From Blastocatellia bacterium (GTDB taxonomy: Bacteria; Acidobacteriota; Blastocatellia; Chloracidobacteriales; Chloracidobacteriaceae): a stretch of 64,000 nt of DNA. Each line of letters starts with the position of its first letter. Position 1 is the first letter of the stretch. Position numbers and translations under genes: made by a program. Shown one piece after another: positions 32,261 through 42,180 of the stretch. Under the pieces are notes generated by a model. That model had not been told where the DNA came from and did no database searches. It worked only from the letters and a program-made list of their open reading frames with translations. The stretch is from the NCBI GenBank assembly GCA_019695185.1, contig JAIBAN010000011.1, forward strand, positions 1 through 64,000. Reading direction: 5' to 3'.

Positions 32261-33223
32261 TTAAAGCACTTCAGGGTTGATGACATTGACCGGGTTTCCG
32301 GCCATAAATGCCAAAAGCTGGTCAAAAGCCTGTCCAAAATAGAGCTCGTAGCTGTCTTGTTCCACATAGCCAAGATGGGGAGTGCAGACCGTGTTTTCCA
32401 GTTTGAGCAACGGGTGGTTGGCCCCCAGAACGGGTTCTTCCTCATAAACATCAACCGCCGCCATGCCCGGACGCCCCGCCCTGAGCGCTGTTTCCAGCGC
32501 CCCCGGTACAATCAATTCGGCCCGGCTGGTATTGACCAGGATGGAATCCGGCTTCATGTGGGCCAGGTCAACCTCAGTGACCATGCCACGGGTTTCTTTG
32601 GTCAGGCGGACGTGGAGCGACAGCACATCGGACTGTTCCAGGAATTGTTCCTGGTTGTCAGCCAGGGAAAAACCGTCGGCCTGGGCCCGTTCCAATGACC
32701 CTTCACGGCCCCAAATCAGGACATTCATGCCAAAAGCCCGTCCGTAACCGGCCACCAGGCTGCCGATTTTTCCATAACCCCAAATGCCGAGGGTTTTTCC
32801 TCGCAGGAGGGTGCCAACCGTGCTTTGCCATTGGCCGGCCCGCAGGTTCGCTGTTTCCTGGGGAAGCCGACGGGCCGCCGCCAGCACGAGCGCCCAGGTC
32901 AGTTCCGCCGGTCCGTAAGGCGAGCCGGTTCCCACCGCCACTGCCACGCCGTGGGTGGTACAGGCCGCCACATCAATGTGATTGATGCCTTTGCCGGTCT
33001 GACTGATGAGTTTGAGATTGGGGAGCCGGTCCAGCAAGGCAGCCGTAATGGCGGTTCGTTCCCGAATCAGCACCAGGGCTTCGGCCAGATGCAGCCGTTC
33101 AGCCAAAGCGTCCACATCCTTGATGGTGTCGGTGAAAATGGTCACTTCGTGACCGGCCAGTTTGGTAAAACACAAAAGCCGGTGAACTGCGTTTTGGTAA
33201 TCGTCCGGGATGATGATTCGCAT
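32261..33223 (-). CDS. D-2-hydroxyacid dehydrogenase (phosphoglycerate dehydrogenase family)
   Basis: The 320-residue protein has the D-isomer 2-hydroxyacid dehydrogenase layout: catalytic Arg in NTSRAELI, Glu in DVYEEEPVLG, His in CTPHLGYVEQ, and the NAD-binding loop GYGKIGSLVAGYGRAFG. It reduces or oxidises a 2-keto/hydroxy acid; the exact substrate is not visible. The N-terminal substrate domain contains GKGINHIDVAAC. The gene is single, divergent from the MFS transporter upstream. Confidence 0.93.
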   Translation of the reverse strand: MRIIIPDDYQNAVHRLLCFTKLAGHEVTIFTDTIKDVDALAERLHLAEALVLIRERTAITAALLDRLPNLKLISQTGKGINHIDVAACTTHGVAVAVGTGSPYGPAELTWALVLAAARRLPQETANLRAGQWQSTVGTLLRGKTLGIWGYGKIGSLVAGYGRAFGMNVLIWGREGSLERAQADGFSLADNQEQFLEQSDVLSLHVRLTKETRGMVTEVDLAHMKPDSILVNTSRAELIVPGALETALRAGRPGMAAVDVYEEEPVLGANHPLLKLENTVCTPHLGYVEQDSYELYFGQAFDQLLAFMAGNPVNVINPEVL

Positions 33224-33430
33224 GATTTTCAGCCGGAAGGAAGATTCAGCAGATTGTTTCGTTGGAGCTTAGGGAAGAATATACCAGTTTCGCTGTGAAA
33301 GTGAGCCAGCAAAATCCGAGCGAAGGCGAGGAAAGACCGGTTGAAGTCTGCAATAAAACCCGGTCGCCTCGGTCGAAATGGGAAAACCTCATTTCATCTC
33401 ACCCCAAAAACAGGTAAAACGCAAACCGAA

Positions 33431-33471
33431 CAACTCAGAGCTCAAAACTCAAAACCCAAAACTCAAAACTC
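33431..33471. repeat. Heptad array, AAAACTC family
   Basis: Five AAAACTC/AAAACCC units directly precede the MFS transporter start. A shorter piece of the same family (AAAACTCAAAACTC) occurs at about 41311-41325. No inverted arm is seen here. Confidence 0.65.
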
Positions 33472-33475
33472 CCCC

Positions 33476-34774
33476 ATGACCCACATCGGCTATCTGACGC
33501 TCCTCAAACAAAACAAAAATTACCGTCGGCTGTGGCTGGGCCAGGTGGTCAGCGCGATTGGCGACTGGTTGAACGCTGCCGCCATGTATTCGCTGGTCGA
33601 AAAACTGACCGGTTCGGGAAGAGCCGTGGCCTGGGTGCTCATCCTGCAATTTCTACCGTTTTTCATCCTCAGCCCAATTTCCGGTGTGGTGGCGGACCGC
33701 ATTTCCCGCCGCAAAATCATGATCTGTGCCGACCTGGTGCGGGCGGTGGTGGTTCTGGGATTGCTGTTTGTGCGCCAGCCACAGGATGTCTGGCTGGTTT
33801 ATGGAATTGTGGCGGTGATGGATTCAATGACCGCCTTTTTCGAGCCGGCCCGGCAGGCCATGATGCCTTCCCTTTGTCGCAAGGAGGAACTGTTTACCGC
33901 CAATGCGTTGGCGTCGCTGACCTGGTCGCTGACTTTGGCCGTAGGGGCCGGACTGGGCGGGTTGGTCACTTTGCTGGTGGGGCGTGAAGCCACGTTTGTC
34001 ATTGATTCGCTTTCGTTTGTGCTGTCAGCCTGGGTTATTCGGAAAATTCAGATTCCGGCCCCGACTGTGGATGGGGTGGATGTGCGCGACACAACCAGGC
34101 TCGGCCAGGGATTGCCCAAACCGCCGGCCCCGTCGGGTTGGGGGGATTTGGTGGAGGGGATTCGATATGTGGTCCAGCGTCCGGCAGTGCTGGCGCTTTT
34201 GCTGGTGAAAACCGCCGCTAGTCTGGGAGGCGGGTTTTTGGTTCTGCTCACTCTGTTTGGCCAACGGTTGTTTCCGATTGGCAAAACCGGTACGGCGGTG
34301 GCGCTGTTGTATGCGGCGCGGGGGTGCGGGACCGCTTTGGGGCCGATTGTGGCGCGGCGGGTGGCCGGAACCGGATACGGCGCGCTCCGAATGGGTATCG
34401 GTTGGGCATTTTTGATTTATGGCGTGTTTTACATGGCGTTTGGGTATGCGCCAAATCTGTGGTGGGCCATGACGGCCCTGGTGCTGGCTCACATTGGCGG
34501 AAGTATCCAATGGGTCAATTCCACCATTCTGTTGCAAATCAGTGTCCCGGACCAATATCGGGGCCGGGTTTTCGCCTGGGAATGGGGATTGCTGACGCTG
34601 GCGGCAGCCATTTCAAATTATGTGGTGGGGTGGGCTGTTGATGTCGCCCGGATTCCACCCCGCCAGGCTGCCACCGGGGTGGGCATATATTTAATGCTTC
34701 CAGGTTTGGCCTGGGCCATTTTGCAGGTTCTTTTGCGGGAGGATTTCCGCCGGACTTTACAGCCCAAGGACTGA
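33476..34774 (+). CDS. MFS transporter (12 spans)
   Basis: The ATG at 33476 (MTHIGYLTLLKQN) is preferred; the upstream frame reads heptad repeats. The 432-residue protein has about 12 membrane helices, an ADRISRRKIM motif A between helices 2 and 3, and the N-terminal pattern FRNYRRLWLGQVVS-like (NYRRLWLGQVVSAIGDWL) typical of the EntS/macrolide-efflux subgroup. It probably exports a small molecule by proton exchange. A cytoplasmic linker in the middle (PAPTVDGVDVRDTTRLGQG) is longer than usual. Confidence 0.85.
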   Translation: MTHIGYLTLLKQNKNYRRLWLGQVVSAIGDWLNAAAMYSLVEKLTGSGRAVAWVLILQFLPFFILSPISGVVADRISRRKIMICADLVRAVVVLGLLFVRQPQDVWLVYGIVAVMDSMTAFFEPARQAMMPSLCRKEELFTANALASLTWSLTLAVGAGLGGLVTLLVGREATFVIDSLSFVLSAWVIRKIQIPAPTVDGVDVRDTTRLGQGLPKPPAPSGWGDLVEGIRYVVQRPAVLALLLVKTAASLGGGFLVLLTLFGQRLFPIGKTGTAVALLYAARGCGTALGPIVARRVAGTGYGALRMGIGWAFLIYGVFYMAFGYAPNLWWAMTALVLAHIGGSIQWVNSTILLQISVPDQYRGRVFAWEWGLLTLAAAISNYVVGWAVDVARIPPRQAATGVGIYLMLPGLAWAILQVLLREDFRRTLQPKD

Positions 34775-35024
34775 TGACCCAGGGCAAATGAGGGAATTTG
34801 CCACGGAAAAATCGCAAAGTGGATACGCTTCTGGTAGGATGCCTTCTCCGAAGTTCATTTTTTTGCCCCACCAAGATCAATAAAGAATAACACCTCGGCT
34901 CGTAGGATTGCAGGTTGCAGTGTGAATCGGCGCGTCCTGTGTGGCAGGTTGAGGGATCCGCCCGGCAGATTCGCCAGGGGGAAATTAGAGGTATTGCCAT
35001 TTTTTATTTTCCAGGGAACCGTTC

Positions 35025-37799
35025 ATGAACACTTCGCTGCCACTTGACCAGATTGCCCGAAGGCACCACCTGATTGCCCGGTTGGCATTGGATGCCTTGA
35101 ATGAAAGCACGCCTTCCACTCAGATTCACCGTGCTTTGACGGCATTGGCCGAGGAACTGAACCTGGAACTGATTTCGATGGTGGAACTGCTGCCTGATTG
35201 CACCACCAGGATCCAACGGGTGGGAACGGGTTGGCATTGTTCCCAGGTGAACCAGATTTTACACCAGGAGTATCCCGGACCATTGCTGGATTTGGTGGCT
35301 CCGCTGGAGGAGGCGATTACGATTGAAAACCTGGCCGCGGACCACCGGTTCGAGGCTCCCGGCAGTTTGTTGGCAAATCAGGCAGTGAGCGGCATTTGTT
35401 CCCGAATGTACCTGAAAGAACAGGTGTTTGGTGCGGTGCTTGGGTTTTGTACCTATGCCCGGACGTTTACCGAGGTGGAAAAAGAATGTTTCAGTCAGAT
35501 TGCCACCATTTTGGCTTCAATTATCGAGCGCACCCGGATGGAGCATTTTCAGCGTGACCGGGAACGAAAACTGCTCCTTTTTAACGAAGTGCTGCTCCAT
35601 GTTTCAAAACTGACCGTGCGGCGGTTGGATGAAGTAACCCGCATTCTGCAAACCATCACCGAAGCAGCCTCGCATTCGCTGGAAATCGAGCGGGTCAGTA
35701 TTTGGGTTTATTCCGACGACCATTCCCGGATTGAATGCCTGGATTTGTATGAATCCTCCCTGGCGCGGCACAGCCAAGCCCCGATGCTGCTGGCCAAAGA
35801 GTTTCCCCGCTATTTTCGGGCGCTGGAAGAGGAACGGATTATTGCGGCACATGATGCCCGGCAGGCTTCGCCCATCCAGGAATTCACCGAAGTGTATTTG
35901 GCCCAGCATGGAATCGGGGCCTTGCTGGATGCGCCGATACGCTTGAGCGGGGAAATGGTCGGTGTCGTGTGCCATGAACATGTGGGCGGCGCGCGGCAGT
36001 GGACGTTTGAAGAACAGAATTTTGCCGCTTCCATTGCCGATGCAGTTTCGCTGGTGCTCGAAGCCGCCGCCGCCAAACGGGCCGAGGCTGCTTTGCAGGA
36101 AAGCGAGACCCGGTACCGCGAACTGTTTGAGAATGCTCATGACTTGGTTTACATCCATGACTTGGAAGGAAACTTCATCGATATCAACCGCACCATGGAG
36201 CGCCTGACCGGGTATCGCCGCGAGGACATCCGCCAGATGAACGTGGATGACCTGCTGGTTGAGCCTGAAGAAGACCTGACCCAGCCTTCGCGGGCACCGA
36301 TGAATTCGGCTGACTGGCTCAACTATGAAATTGAGATGATGACCAAGCACGGGCAGCGGATTCCCCTGGAAATCAATACCCGGCTCATCGTGAAAAACGG
36401 AGTGCCCTGCGCCGTTCAAGGGATTGCCCGTAATATTTCCGAACGCAAGCGGGCCGAACGCAAACGCGTTGAATCCTTGCAACGATTGTTGGAAAGCATT
36501 CGGGTCATCAATTCAAATCTGGCCCTCAACACGGTCCTTCAATCCATTGCCGAGGAAGGCGCGCGGCTGGTCAAAGGCGACCCCGGAGCCATTTCGTTGG
36601 TGGAAGGGGAGGTCATTAAGCATAAATGGGTGTGGCATCAGGGCCATTGGGAGGACGGCATGCTCAGTTTCCGGTTCGGAGAAGGCGTAATTGGCCAAGT
36701 AGCCCAGACCGGTTTGACGGAAGTGGTCAACGACCCACGCTATCATCATCGGACGACAGTCAAGGAACTGGCTGAGAAACAATATGTGCATGGCTGGATG
36801 GACGTGCCCATCATTGCCCGGAGCGGGGAAGTCGTCGGAGTCCTCGATGTGCGCCGCCGACCGGGCCGCCGGCCTTTCCATGACGTGGACCGGAAATTGA
36901 TTGAATCGCTGGCCGACCAGGCTGCCGTGGCGATTGAAAAGGCGGCACTCTATTCAAGCCTGGAGCAGAAAACCGCCGTCATCACGGCTTCCATGCAGGA
37001 GTTGGAACGGCTCTATGAAAATGCCCAGGAAGTCACCCGACGGCTCAATGAGCTGGACCAGATGAAGACCAACTTTATCGTGGTTATGTCGCATGAATTG
37101 CGAACACCGCTGACCATTCTGAAAGGGTATACGGACACGTTGGTGGATGGGTATTTCGGAGAACTCCAACCCGACCAGCAAAACTGTCTGGTTGCCATGC
37201 AGCGGATGGTCGAACGGCTGGAAACCAACATGAGCGACATCATCGAAATGCTGCGAATCAACGAAAAACAAATCGTGTTGAACCCGGTTCACTTTGACTT
37301 GGCCGCGGTCATCCGGCAGGCGGTGGACCTGCTCAAAGTTTTTTCCGAACAACGCCACTTGTATTACCAGATTGAATTGCCGCACCGCTGTATGGTCGTT
37401 GGAGACCTCGACAAAATCGAACTGGTCCTGACCAATATCTTACAAAATGCCATCAAGTTTACCCCGGATGGAGGAACCATCCAGGTCTGTCTGCTGTCAA
37501 GTGAAGCATTCGTTCAGGTGACAGTGAGCGACACCGGCATTGGCATTGCACCCTCGGAAATCGAACGGATTTTCGAAAAGTTTTATACCAGTCCGGATTC
37601 CTACCATCACTCCTCCGGAAAATTTCAGTTTGCCACCAGGGGAACCGGGCTGGGACTGGCCATTGCCCGAAATTACGTCGAAGCCCATCACGGGCGTATC
37701 TGGGCCGAATCCGAAGGGGAGGGCCGGGGCAGCCGCTTTTTTGTGGAATTGCCCTTGCCGGGAAACAATAACCTCAGGCCAGCGGTTGGCACCTGGTAA
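35025..37799 (+). CDS. Multi-sensor histidine kinase (GAF-GAF-PAS-GAF-HisKA-HATPase)
   Basis: The 924-residue protein is cytoplasmic: no membrane span is seen. Domains run GAF (about 20-170), GAF (about 190-340), PAS (about 365-470, RYRELFENAHDLVYIHDLEG), GAF (about 490-640), then HisKA with phospho-acceptor His690 in MSHELRTPLTIL, and HATPase with N box LQNAIKFTPDGG, DTGIGIAP and GTGLGLAIAR. It phosphorylates a response regulator that is not encoded next to it, and lacks a receiver domain of its own. The many GAF domains suggest cytoplasmic signal sensing. Confidence 0.93.
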   Translation: MNTSLPLDQIARRHHLIARLALDALNESTPSTQIHRALTALAEELNLELISMVELLPDCTTRIQRVGTGWHCSQVNQILHQEYPGPLLDLVAPLEEAITIENLAADHRFEAPGSLLANQAVSGICSRMYLKEQVFGAVLGFCTYARTFTEVEKECFSQIATILASIIERTRMEHFQRDRERKLLLFNEVLLHVSKLTVRRLDEVTRILQTITEAASHSLEIERVSIWVYSDDHSRIECLDLYESSLARHSQAPMLLAKEFPRYFRALEEERIIAAHDARQASPIQEFTEVYLAQHGIGALLDAPIRLSGEMVGVVCHEHVGGARQWTFEEQNFAASIADAVSLVLEAAAAKRAEAALQESETRYRELFENAHDLVYIHDLEGNFIDINRTMERLTGYRREDIRQMNVDDLLVEPEEDLTQPSRAPMNSADWLNYEIEMMTKHGQRIPLEINTRLIVKNGVPCAVQGIARNISERKRAERKRVESLQRLLESIRVINSNLALNTVLQSIAEEGARLVKGDPGAISLVEGEVIKHKWVWHQGHWEDGMLSFRFGEGVIGQVAQTGLTEVVNDPRYHHRTTVKELAEKQYVHGWMDVPIIARSGEVVGVLDVRRRPGRRPFHDVDRKLIESLADQAAVAIEKAALYSSLEQKTAVITASMQELERLYENAQEVTRRLNELDQMKTNFIVVMSHELRTPLTILKGYTDTLVDGYFGELQPDQQNCLVAMQRMVERLETNMSDIIEMLRINEKQIVLNPVHFDLAAVIRQAVDLLKVFSEQRHLYYQIELPHRCMVVGDLDKIELVLTNILQNAIKFTPDGGTIQVCLLSSEAFVQVTVSDTGIGIAPSEIERIFEKFYTSPDSYHHSSGKFQFATRGTGLGLAIARNYVEAHHGRIWAESEGEGRGSRFFVELPLPGNNNLRPAVGTW

Positions 37800-37877
37800 A
37801 AGGGCACTGGGCAAAAGCACACCTGCTCCGGGTACATGTGGCGCGAAACAAATCGCGCCACAATTCCCAAGCATGCG

Positions 37878-37893
37878 CTCAGTCCTCAGTCCT
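37878..37893. repeat. Short heptad array supplying the C-terminus of the CPBP gene
   Basis: Two TCAGTCC units on the plus strand are read on the minus strand as GGACTGA and give the last residues and stop codon of the CPBP gene. Confidence 0.7.
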
Positions 37894-38772
37894 TTTTTCA
37901 GGTCGGCTCCATCTGAACATGACAAAAATGAACCCGGTCAAAGCCATGCTGCAAAACAGGCCGCCTTCAGGGCCATACCCGCCACCGGTCAGCCAGACAG
38001 GTTCACCGGGCTGAAACTGCACCACCGTGGCCGACAGCAGGTTGCCCAGACCACTCACGGGCACCCCCCACAGCCACACCGTGGCAAAGTTCCAGCCCGT
38101 ATGCAGGCCCCAGGCTCCCCACAGGTTTTTTCTGGTGAGCACCGGCAGGCCCAGCCAGATACCGGCCAGAAAAGTATTTACCAGAGCCAGTTTGGAAACA
38201 TTGGGGTTTCCTCCGTGAGCCAGGGCAAACAATCCTGACGTAACCACCAGGGCAGGGCCCGCCCCAATGCCCTGGCGCAACGCCAGTAACAGAAATCCTC
38301 GACAAAACAGTTCCTCGAAAATGGCTCCAAACCCGAACAGGAGGAGTGCCAGCAGGCCGGTTTTTCCCAGTTCGAGTGGGTTTGCCACTGCACAGGACGC
38401 GCTACTTGACGTGCTCAACCACGCCCCGCCAACGGTCAGGGTCAGCAGCAGCACTCCCAACCCAAAGCCGCCTGTCAGGTCAACCCACCATTTCCCCTGG
38501 CAGCCCAGTCCACAGGCTGGAAAATCAGCTATGGGAAAGAGGCGGAAGCAGAGCAGGGAGGTGACCCCCACGGCCAGGGTACTGCCGGTTACTTCCAGAA
38601 AGAGCCTGCCCAGCCTGCCTTCCTCAAGCGAAAAAGGAAGGTGCAGAACCTGAGCGCCTAATGTTAGGATGGAGGTTGTCACTGTGACTGCCACCACCGC
38701 CAGCAAAAAGAAAATCAGGCACTGCCAGCCGCTCCGCAGTTGTTCGGTGTCGGGATTGCGAAAAAAGTTCAT
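37879..38772 (-). CDS. CPBP-family intramembrane metalloprotease
   Basis: The ATG at 38772 (MNFFRNPDTEQLR) is preferred because the upstream frame is read through an AAATCGC-type array. The ~297-residue protein has about eight membrane spans and the three CPBP motifs: EELFCRGF (Glu-Glu...Arg), HGGNPNVS (His) and HTGWNFA (His/Asn). The family includes CAAX prenyl proteases and bacteriocin-immunity proteins. The C-terminal residues RTED and the stop come from a heptad array (ACT GAG GAC TGA). Confidence 0.88.
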   Translation of the reverse strand: MNFFRNPDTEQLRSGWQCLIFFLLAVVAVTVTTSILTLGAQVLHLPFSLEEGRLGRLFLEVTGSTLAVGVTSLLCFRLFPIADFPACGLGCQGKWWVDLTGGFGLGVLLLTLTVGGAWLSTSSSASCAVANPLELGKTGLLALLLFGFGAIFEELFCRGFLLLALRQGIGAGPALVVTSGLFALAHGGNPNVSKLALVNTFLAGIWLGLPVLTRKNLWGAWGLHTGWNFATVWLWGVPVSGLGNLLSATVVQFQPGEPVWLTGGGYGPEGGLFCSMALTGFIFVMFRWSRPEKRTED

Positions 38773-38773
38773 A

Positions 38774-38881
38774 CATTTGCCATGTGCGATTTGCCATGTG
38801 CGATTTGCCAATCAGGGAAATACCTGCGAGGCGGTCAAACGGAATTCCTGGCTGACAATCCTAAATGGCAAATCGCAAATG
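38774..38881. repeat. Inverted AAATCGC-type element
   Basis: The left arm CATTTGCCATGTGCGATTTGCC (described in two parts: CATTTGCCATGT and GCGATTTGCC, repeated) occupies 38774-38810; the right arm AAATGGCAAATCGCAAATG is at 38863-38881. It separates the CPBP start from the NtrY-like kinase gene. Confidence 0.7.
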
Positions 38882-38899
38882 AATCCCCTGTAAGGTTGT

Positions 38900-41266
38900 A
38901 TGTCCTACCGGCTGAAAAAAATTGACCTCCAGGCCGAGGCGGAGGCCCCCTCCTGGGAAGCCGCCGCCCGCCGTCGCAAAAAGCGCATTTTGGTGCTGAC
39001 GGTGGTAACGTTGGTTTCGCTCGGAATCGTGGTGGCGTTTGGCTCGTTGGACGTCAAATCCATTATTGACCCACCCAGTTCCCCAGCCGCCACCTTTATT
39101 TTGTATGGCTTGTCCATGCTTAATTTTCTGGCCAGCATGCTGCTCCTGTTTTTGTTGGCCCGAAACCTCTTCAAATTAAGTCAGGAGCGACGGGAGCAAA
39201 AACTTGGGTCCAAGTTCAAGACCAAAATGGTGGTGGGGGCGCTGGCGATTTCAATTGTTCCAGTCTGTATGCTGTTTTTTTTCGCCTACAGTTTGATTAA
39301 CCGGAGTCTGGACAAATGGTTTGACCAGCCGGCAGTTCGGTTTCAAGGCGATGTGGAGGCCATCCGCGACCAGGTGCTGGAACTGGAAAAAGAGGAACTG
39401 GCTGATACGGGCCGGTCACTGGTGCGGGCCCTCCGGTTTCAGAATGAAGATGAGTTTGATTCATCGGGCAATTTTCTGGTGGTCAATGAAACGACCCAGA
39501 AAATGGTCCGGGCGGAATACAAGATTCACGATTTGGCCCGCCTGTTTATCATTGGAGCTGAGGGCCAGACTCTGTTTTCCTACGGAAACGAGGTTTTTGA
39601 CACGACTGAACCCCTCCGCCATACCCGTTCCGAGGTGGTGCGGGGTGAGGAAGTCAAAGAGATTTTGAACCAAACTGACGGTGCCATGTTTGTGGTGGTC
39701 GGGTTGCCGATCAAACCCGTCAGTTTGGGAACGCCCAAACCGGTTGCCTCCAGTGGGAAAAAACCGATTTTGGCAAATCCGGCACATCCGGTCGGCGGGA
39801 TTTTCCTGGTCCGGGAACTGCCACCAAGTCTGTGGAAAAAATTTGCCACCCTGTCGGATGAGGCACAATATCGCAAAGACCTGGGAATCCAAAACAAACG
39901 GTTGAAATTTACCTATCTGTACATTTTAGGTTTTGTAACCTTGCTGCTCGTGTTTGGAGCGACCTGGATTGGGCTGTATGTCGCCCGTGGGGTGACAGTT
40001 CCCATTCAGGCGCTGGCCGAAGGGACCCAAAAGGTGGCTGAAGGTGATTTTGACATCCAGGTTTCCGTGCTGGCAGAGGATGAACTGGCGGTTTTGGTCA
40101 AATCCTTTAATGAAATGGCAGCCCAACTGCGTCACAATCGCACCCAGTTGGAGGCCACGGCGGTGCGTTTGCGCGAAATGAACCAGGCTTTGGAAGAACG
40201 CCACCGCTACATTGAAACCGTATTGCAGAGTCTCTTCACCGGAGTGGTTTCCCTCGATGCAGAACATCGGTTGACGACCATCAACCAGGCCGGAATCGAG
40301 TTGCTGGGACTTGAAAATGCTTCGTTGGGAGCTCCTTTTGACATTGTGGTTCCATCTTCAAACCGGACCGATTTTCAACGCCTGCTGCGTCGAACCAGAC
40401 GGTTGGGGCAGGCCACTCTGCAAATGGAATTGTGGCAGGCCGGACGCAAACCGTTGCACGTGGCGGTTTCAGGTACAGCCCTGCGGGATTTGGAAAGCCA
40501 TTACGGCGGAGCGGTGCTGATGATTGAAGACCTGTCACCCCTCATCCAGGCCCAACAGAGCGCAGTCTGGAGCGAAGTCGCCCGCCGGATGGCGCACGAA
40601 ATTAAAAACCCCCTGACCCCGATTCAGCTTTCGGCGGAACGTATCAGCCGCAACGTTGAACGGCATGGGGTGGATTCGGACCGGGCCCGGAAGGCCATTG
40701 CTGAAAGTACGGCTTTGATTCGGCGGGAGGTGGCCACTCTGCAACGGATGGTGGACGAATTTTCCCGCTTTGCCAAATTGCCCGACCCACGTCCTGAACC
40801 CTCCTCGCTCAATAATGTGGTGCAGGATACAGTGCGCCTGTACGAGGACCGGCTGGACGGGATTCAGCTTGAAACCCGGCTTGACCAGACTGTGCCGCCG
40901 TTGAATTTGGACCGCGAGCAGTTCAAACGCACGCTGGTCAATTTGATTGACAACGCCATGCAGGCCATTGAGGAGACGATGGAAACCGGTCATCCGGCAG
41001 ACTCCCAATCGGGCAAAATTACGCTCTCGACCGAGTACCGGCCAGAACAGGATTTAGTCCGGTTGGCGGTGGCCGATACCGGTCGCGGGGTTGCCCCGGA
41101 AGACCGGGAGCGGCTCTTCCAACCCTATTTTTCCACCCGCAAGCGCGGAACCGGACTTGGACTGGCAATTGTCAGCCATATTGTGACCGATCATAATGGC
41201 AGGATTCTCGTTGAAGACAACCAGCCGCAGGGGGCTCGTTTTGTGATTGAACTGCCTGCTGCCTGA
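38900..41266 (+). CDS. NtrY-like sensor histidine kinase
   Basis: The 788-residue protein has two N-terminal membrane helices with a short periplasmic loop, a linker, a third span near 335-355, HAMP (about 358-412), PAS (about 430-520, AEHRLTTINQAGIELLG), HisKA with His566 in RRMAHEIKNPLTPIQL, and HATPase (LVNLIDNAMQAIEE, DTGRGVAPEDRERLF, GTGLGLAIVSHIV). The HEIKNPLTP H-box and FQPYFSTRKRGTG end are characteristic of NtrY-type kinases. No NtrX regulator is next to it, so its partner must lie elsewhere. No receiver domain is fused. Confidence 0.93.
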   Translation: MSYRLKKIDLQAEAEAPSWEAAARRRKKRILVLTVVTLVSLGIVVAFGSLDVKSIIDPPSSPAATFILYGLSMLNFLASMLLLFLLARNLFKLSQERREQKLGSKFKTKMVVGALAISIVPVCMLFFFAYSLINRSLDKWFDQPAVRFQGDVEAIRDQVLELEKEELADTGRSLVRALRFQNEDEFDSSGNFLVVNETTQKMVRAEYKIHDLARLFIIGAEGQTLFSYGNEVFDTTEPLRHTRSEVVRGEEVKEILNQTDGAMFVVVGLPIKPVSLGTPKPVASSGKKPILANPAHPVGGIFLVRELPPSLWKKFATLSDEAQYRKDLGIQNKRLKFTYLYILGFVTLLLVFGATWIGLYVARGVTVPIQALAEGTQKVAEGDFDIQVSVLAEDELAVLVKSFNEMAAQLRHNRTQLEATAVRLREMNQALEERHRYIETVLQSLFTGVVSLDAEHRLTTINQAGIELLGLENASLGAPFDIVVPSSNRTDFQRLLRRTRRLGQATLQMELWQAGRKPLHVAVSGTALRDLESHYGGAVLMIEDLSPLIQAQQSAVWSEVARRMAHEIKNPLTPIQLSAERISRNVERHGVDSDRARKAIAESTALIRREVATLQRMVDEFSRFAKLPDPRPEPSSLNNVVQDTVRLYEDRLDGIQLETRLDQTVPPLNLDREQFKRTLVNLIDNAMQAIEETMETGHPADSQSGKITLSTEYRPEQDLVRLAVADTGRGVAPEDRERLFQPYFSTRKRGTGLGLAIVSHIVTDHNGRILVEDNQPQGARFVIELPAA

Positions 41267-41385
41267 TGCGACTGCGGGGAAGTTTGAGGTGTTCTGTGTT
41301 TTTTGAGTTCCACCGAAAACTCAAAACTCCAAGACACTCTGCCGCAGTTTTTACCTTCTGACTTTGAACAAGGAGAACCGTAAAC

Positions 41386-41808
41386 ATGAAACAGGTTTTT
41401 TTAGGTTTTGGAGCAGTCATTGTGTTGGCAGGGGTAACCGCCTGTGGTGGACCCAGCAGTCCGGAGGTCGTGGTTCCGGCTGCCAACAATACGGCCCGTG
41501 ATGGTGCCGCGAGGCAACAAATGAGGATTATTTACCGGGCTGAGGAAGGCTATAAAAGTAAAAACGACCGCTACGGAACGATTGACGAACTGGTTGACAG
41601 TGGTGATTTGAATGTCAACCCCAAAAACGACCGGTTATTCAAATACACCTTGAGTGCCACCAAGGATACCTTCCAGTGTGTGGGCATGCCGGTGATTTAC
41701 AACACCAATGGAAAAACCTCGCTTTATATTGACCAGACCGGCCAGTTGCGCGGGGCCGATCACCAGGGCGGACCGGCTTTGGCCAGTGATCCGGTGATTA
41801 CTGAATAG
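41386..41808 (+). CDS. Lipoprotein with a pilin-like/DUF C-terminal domain
   Basis: The 140-residue protein has a lipobox (GVTACGG, residues ~15-21). The rest (RIIYRAEEGYKSKNDRYGTIDELVDSGDL, shortened to its start RIIYRAEEGY) resembles the globular part of type II/IV minor pilins: the AE-x-x-Y ... Y-x-T-x-x-E-L pattern seen in many Acidobacteriota pilin-like proteins, but with a lipid anchor instead of a pilin leader. It lies downstream of the NtrY-like kinase on the same strand. Confidence 0.65.
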   Translation: MKQVFLGFGAVIVLAGVTACGGPSSPEVVVPAANNTARDGAARQQMRIIYRAEEGYKSKNDRYGTIDELVDSGDLNVNPKNDRLFKYTLSATKDTFQCVGMPVIYNTNGKTSLYIDQTGQLRGADHQGGPALASDPVITE

Positions 41809-42180
41809 GGTATTTGGTGAGCCGGCGGCCAAGGGCGGGGCTGAAGGGGGCAGTTTTCCGGAAGGTTTCGGAACACCCGGCAAAAACCCTGATGATTCCC
41901 TCAAAATTACATTGTCGGTCGAAAAACCGCTGTGTATGATTCGATCTAAACATTTCAGAAGTTGTTTTTCCCGTGGTTTATCATTCCGACTCTTTTCTGT
42001 ATTTGATTCAACCAAATTCAAAGCCTGGGGATGACACTGCTGGTGTTTGCGTGAGTCCGCACCCTCACGTCCCGTCTGGTTTTGCATCCAGGCGGAATTC
42101 CCCCCGCCTCTTGCCGGGAAACCCAATCCGTTGTTGCCCAGGCATGAGGAAACAGGGACTGTTGTCACACAGAGGAGTTT
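41809..42180. other. Intergenic region with no gene
   Basis: I see no open frame with a ribosome site and no clear repeat in these 372 bases. The last ~20 bases carry AGAGGAG, the ribosome site for the FecR gene. A promoter for that gene is likely here but cannot be pinned down. Confidence 0.5.
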
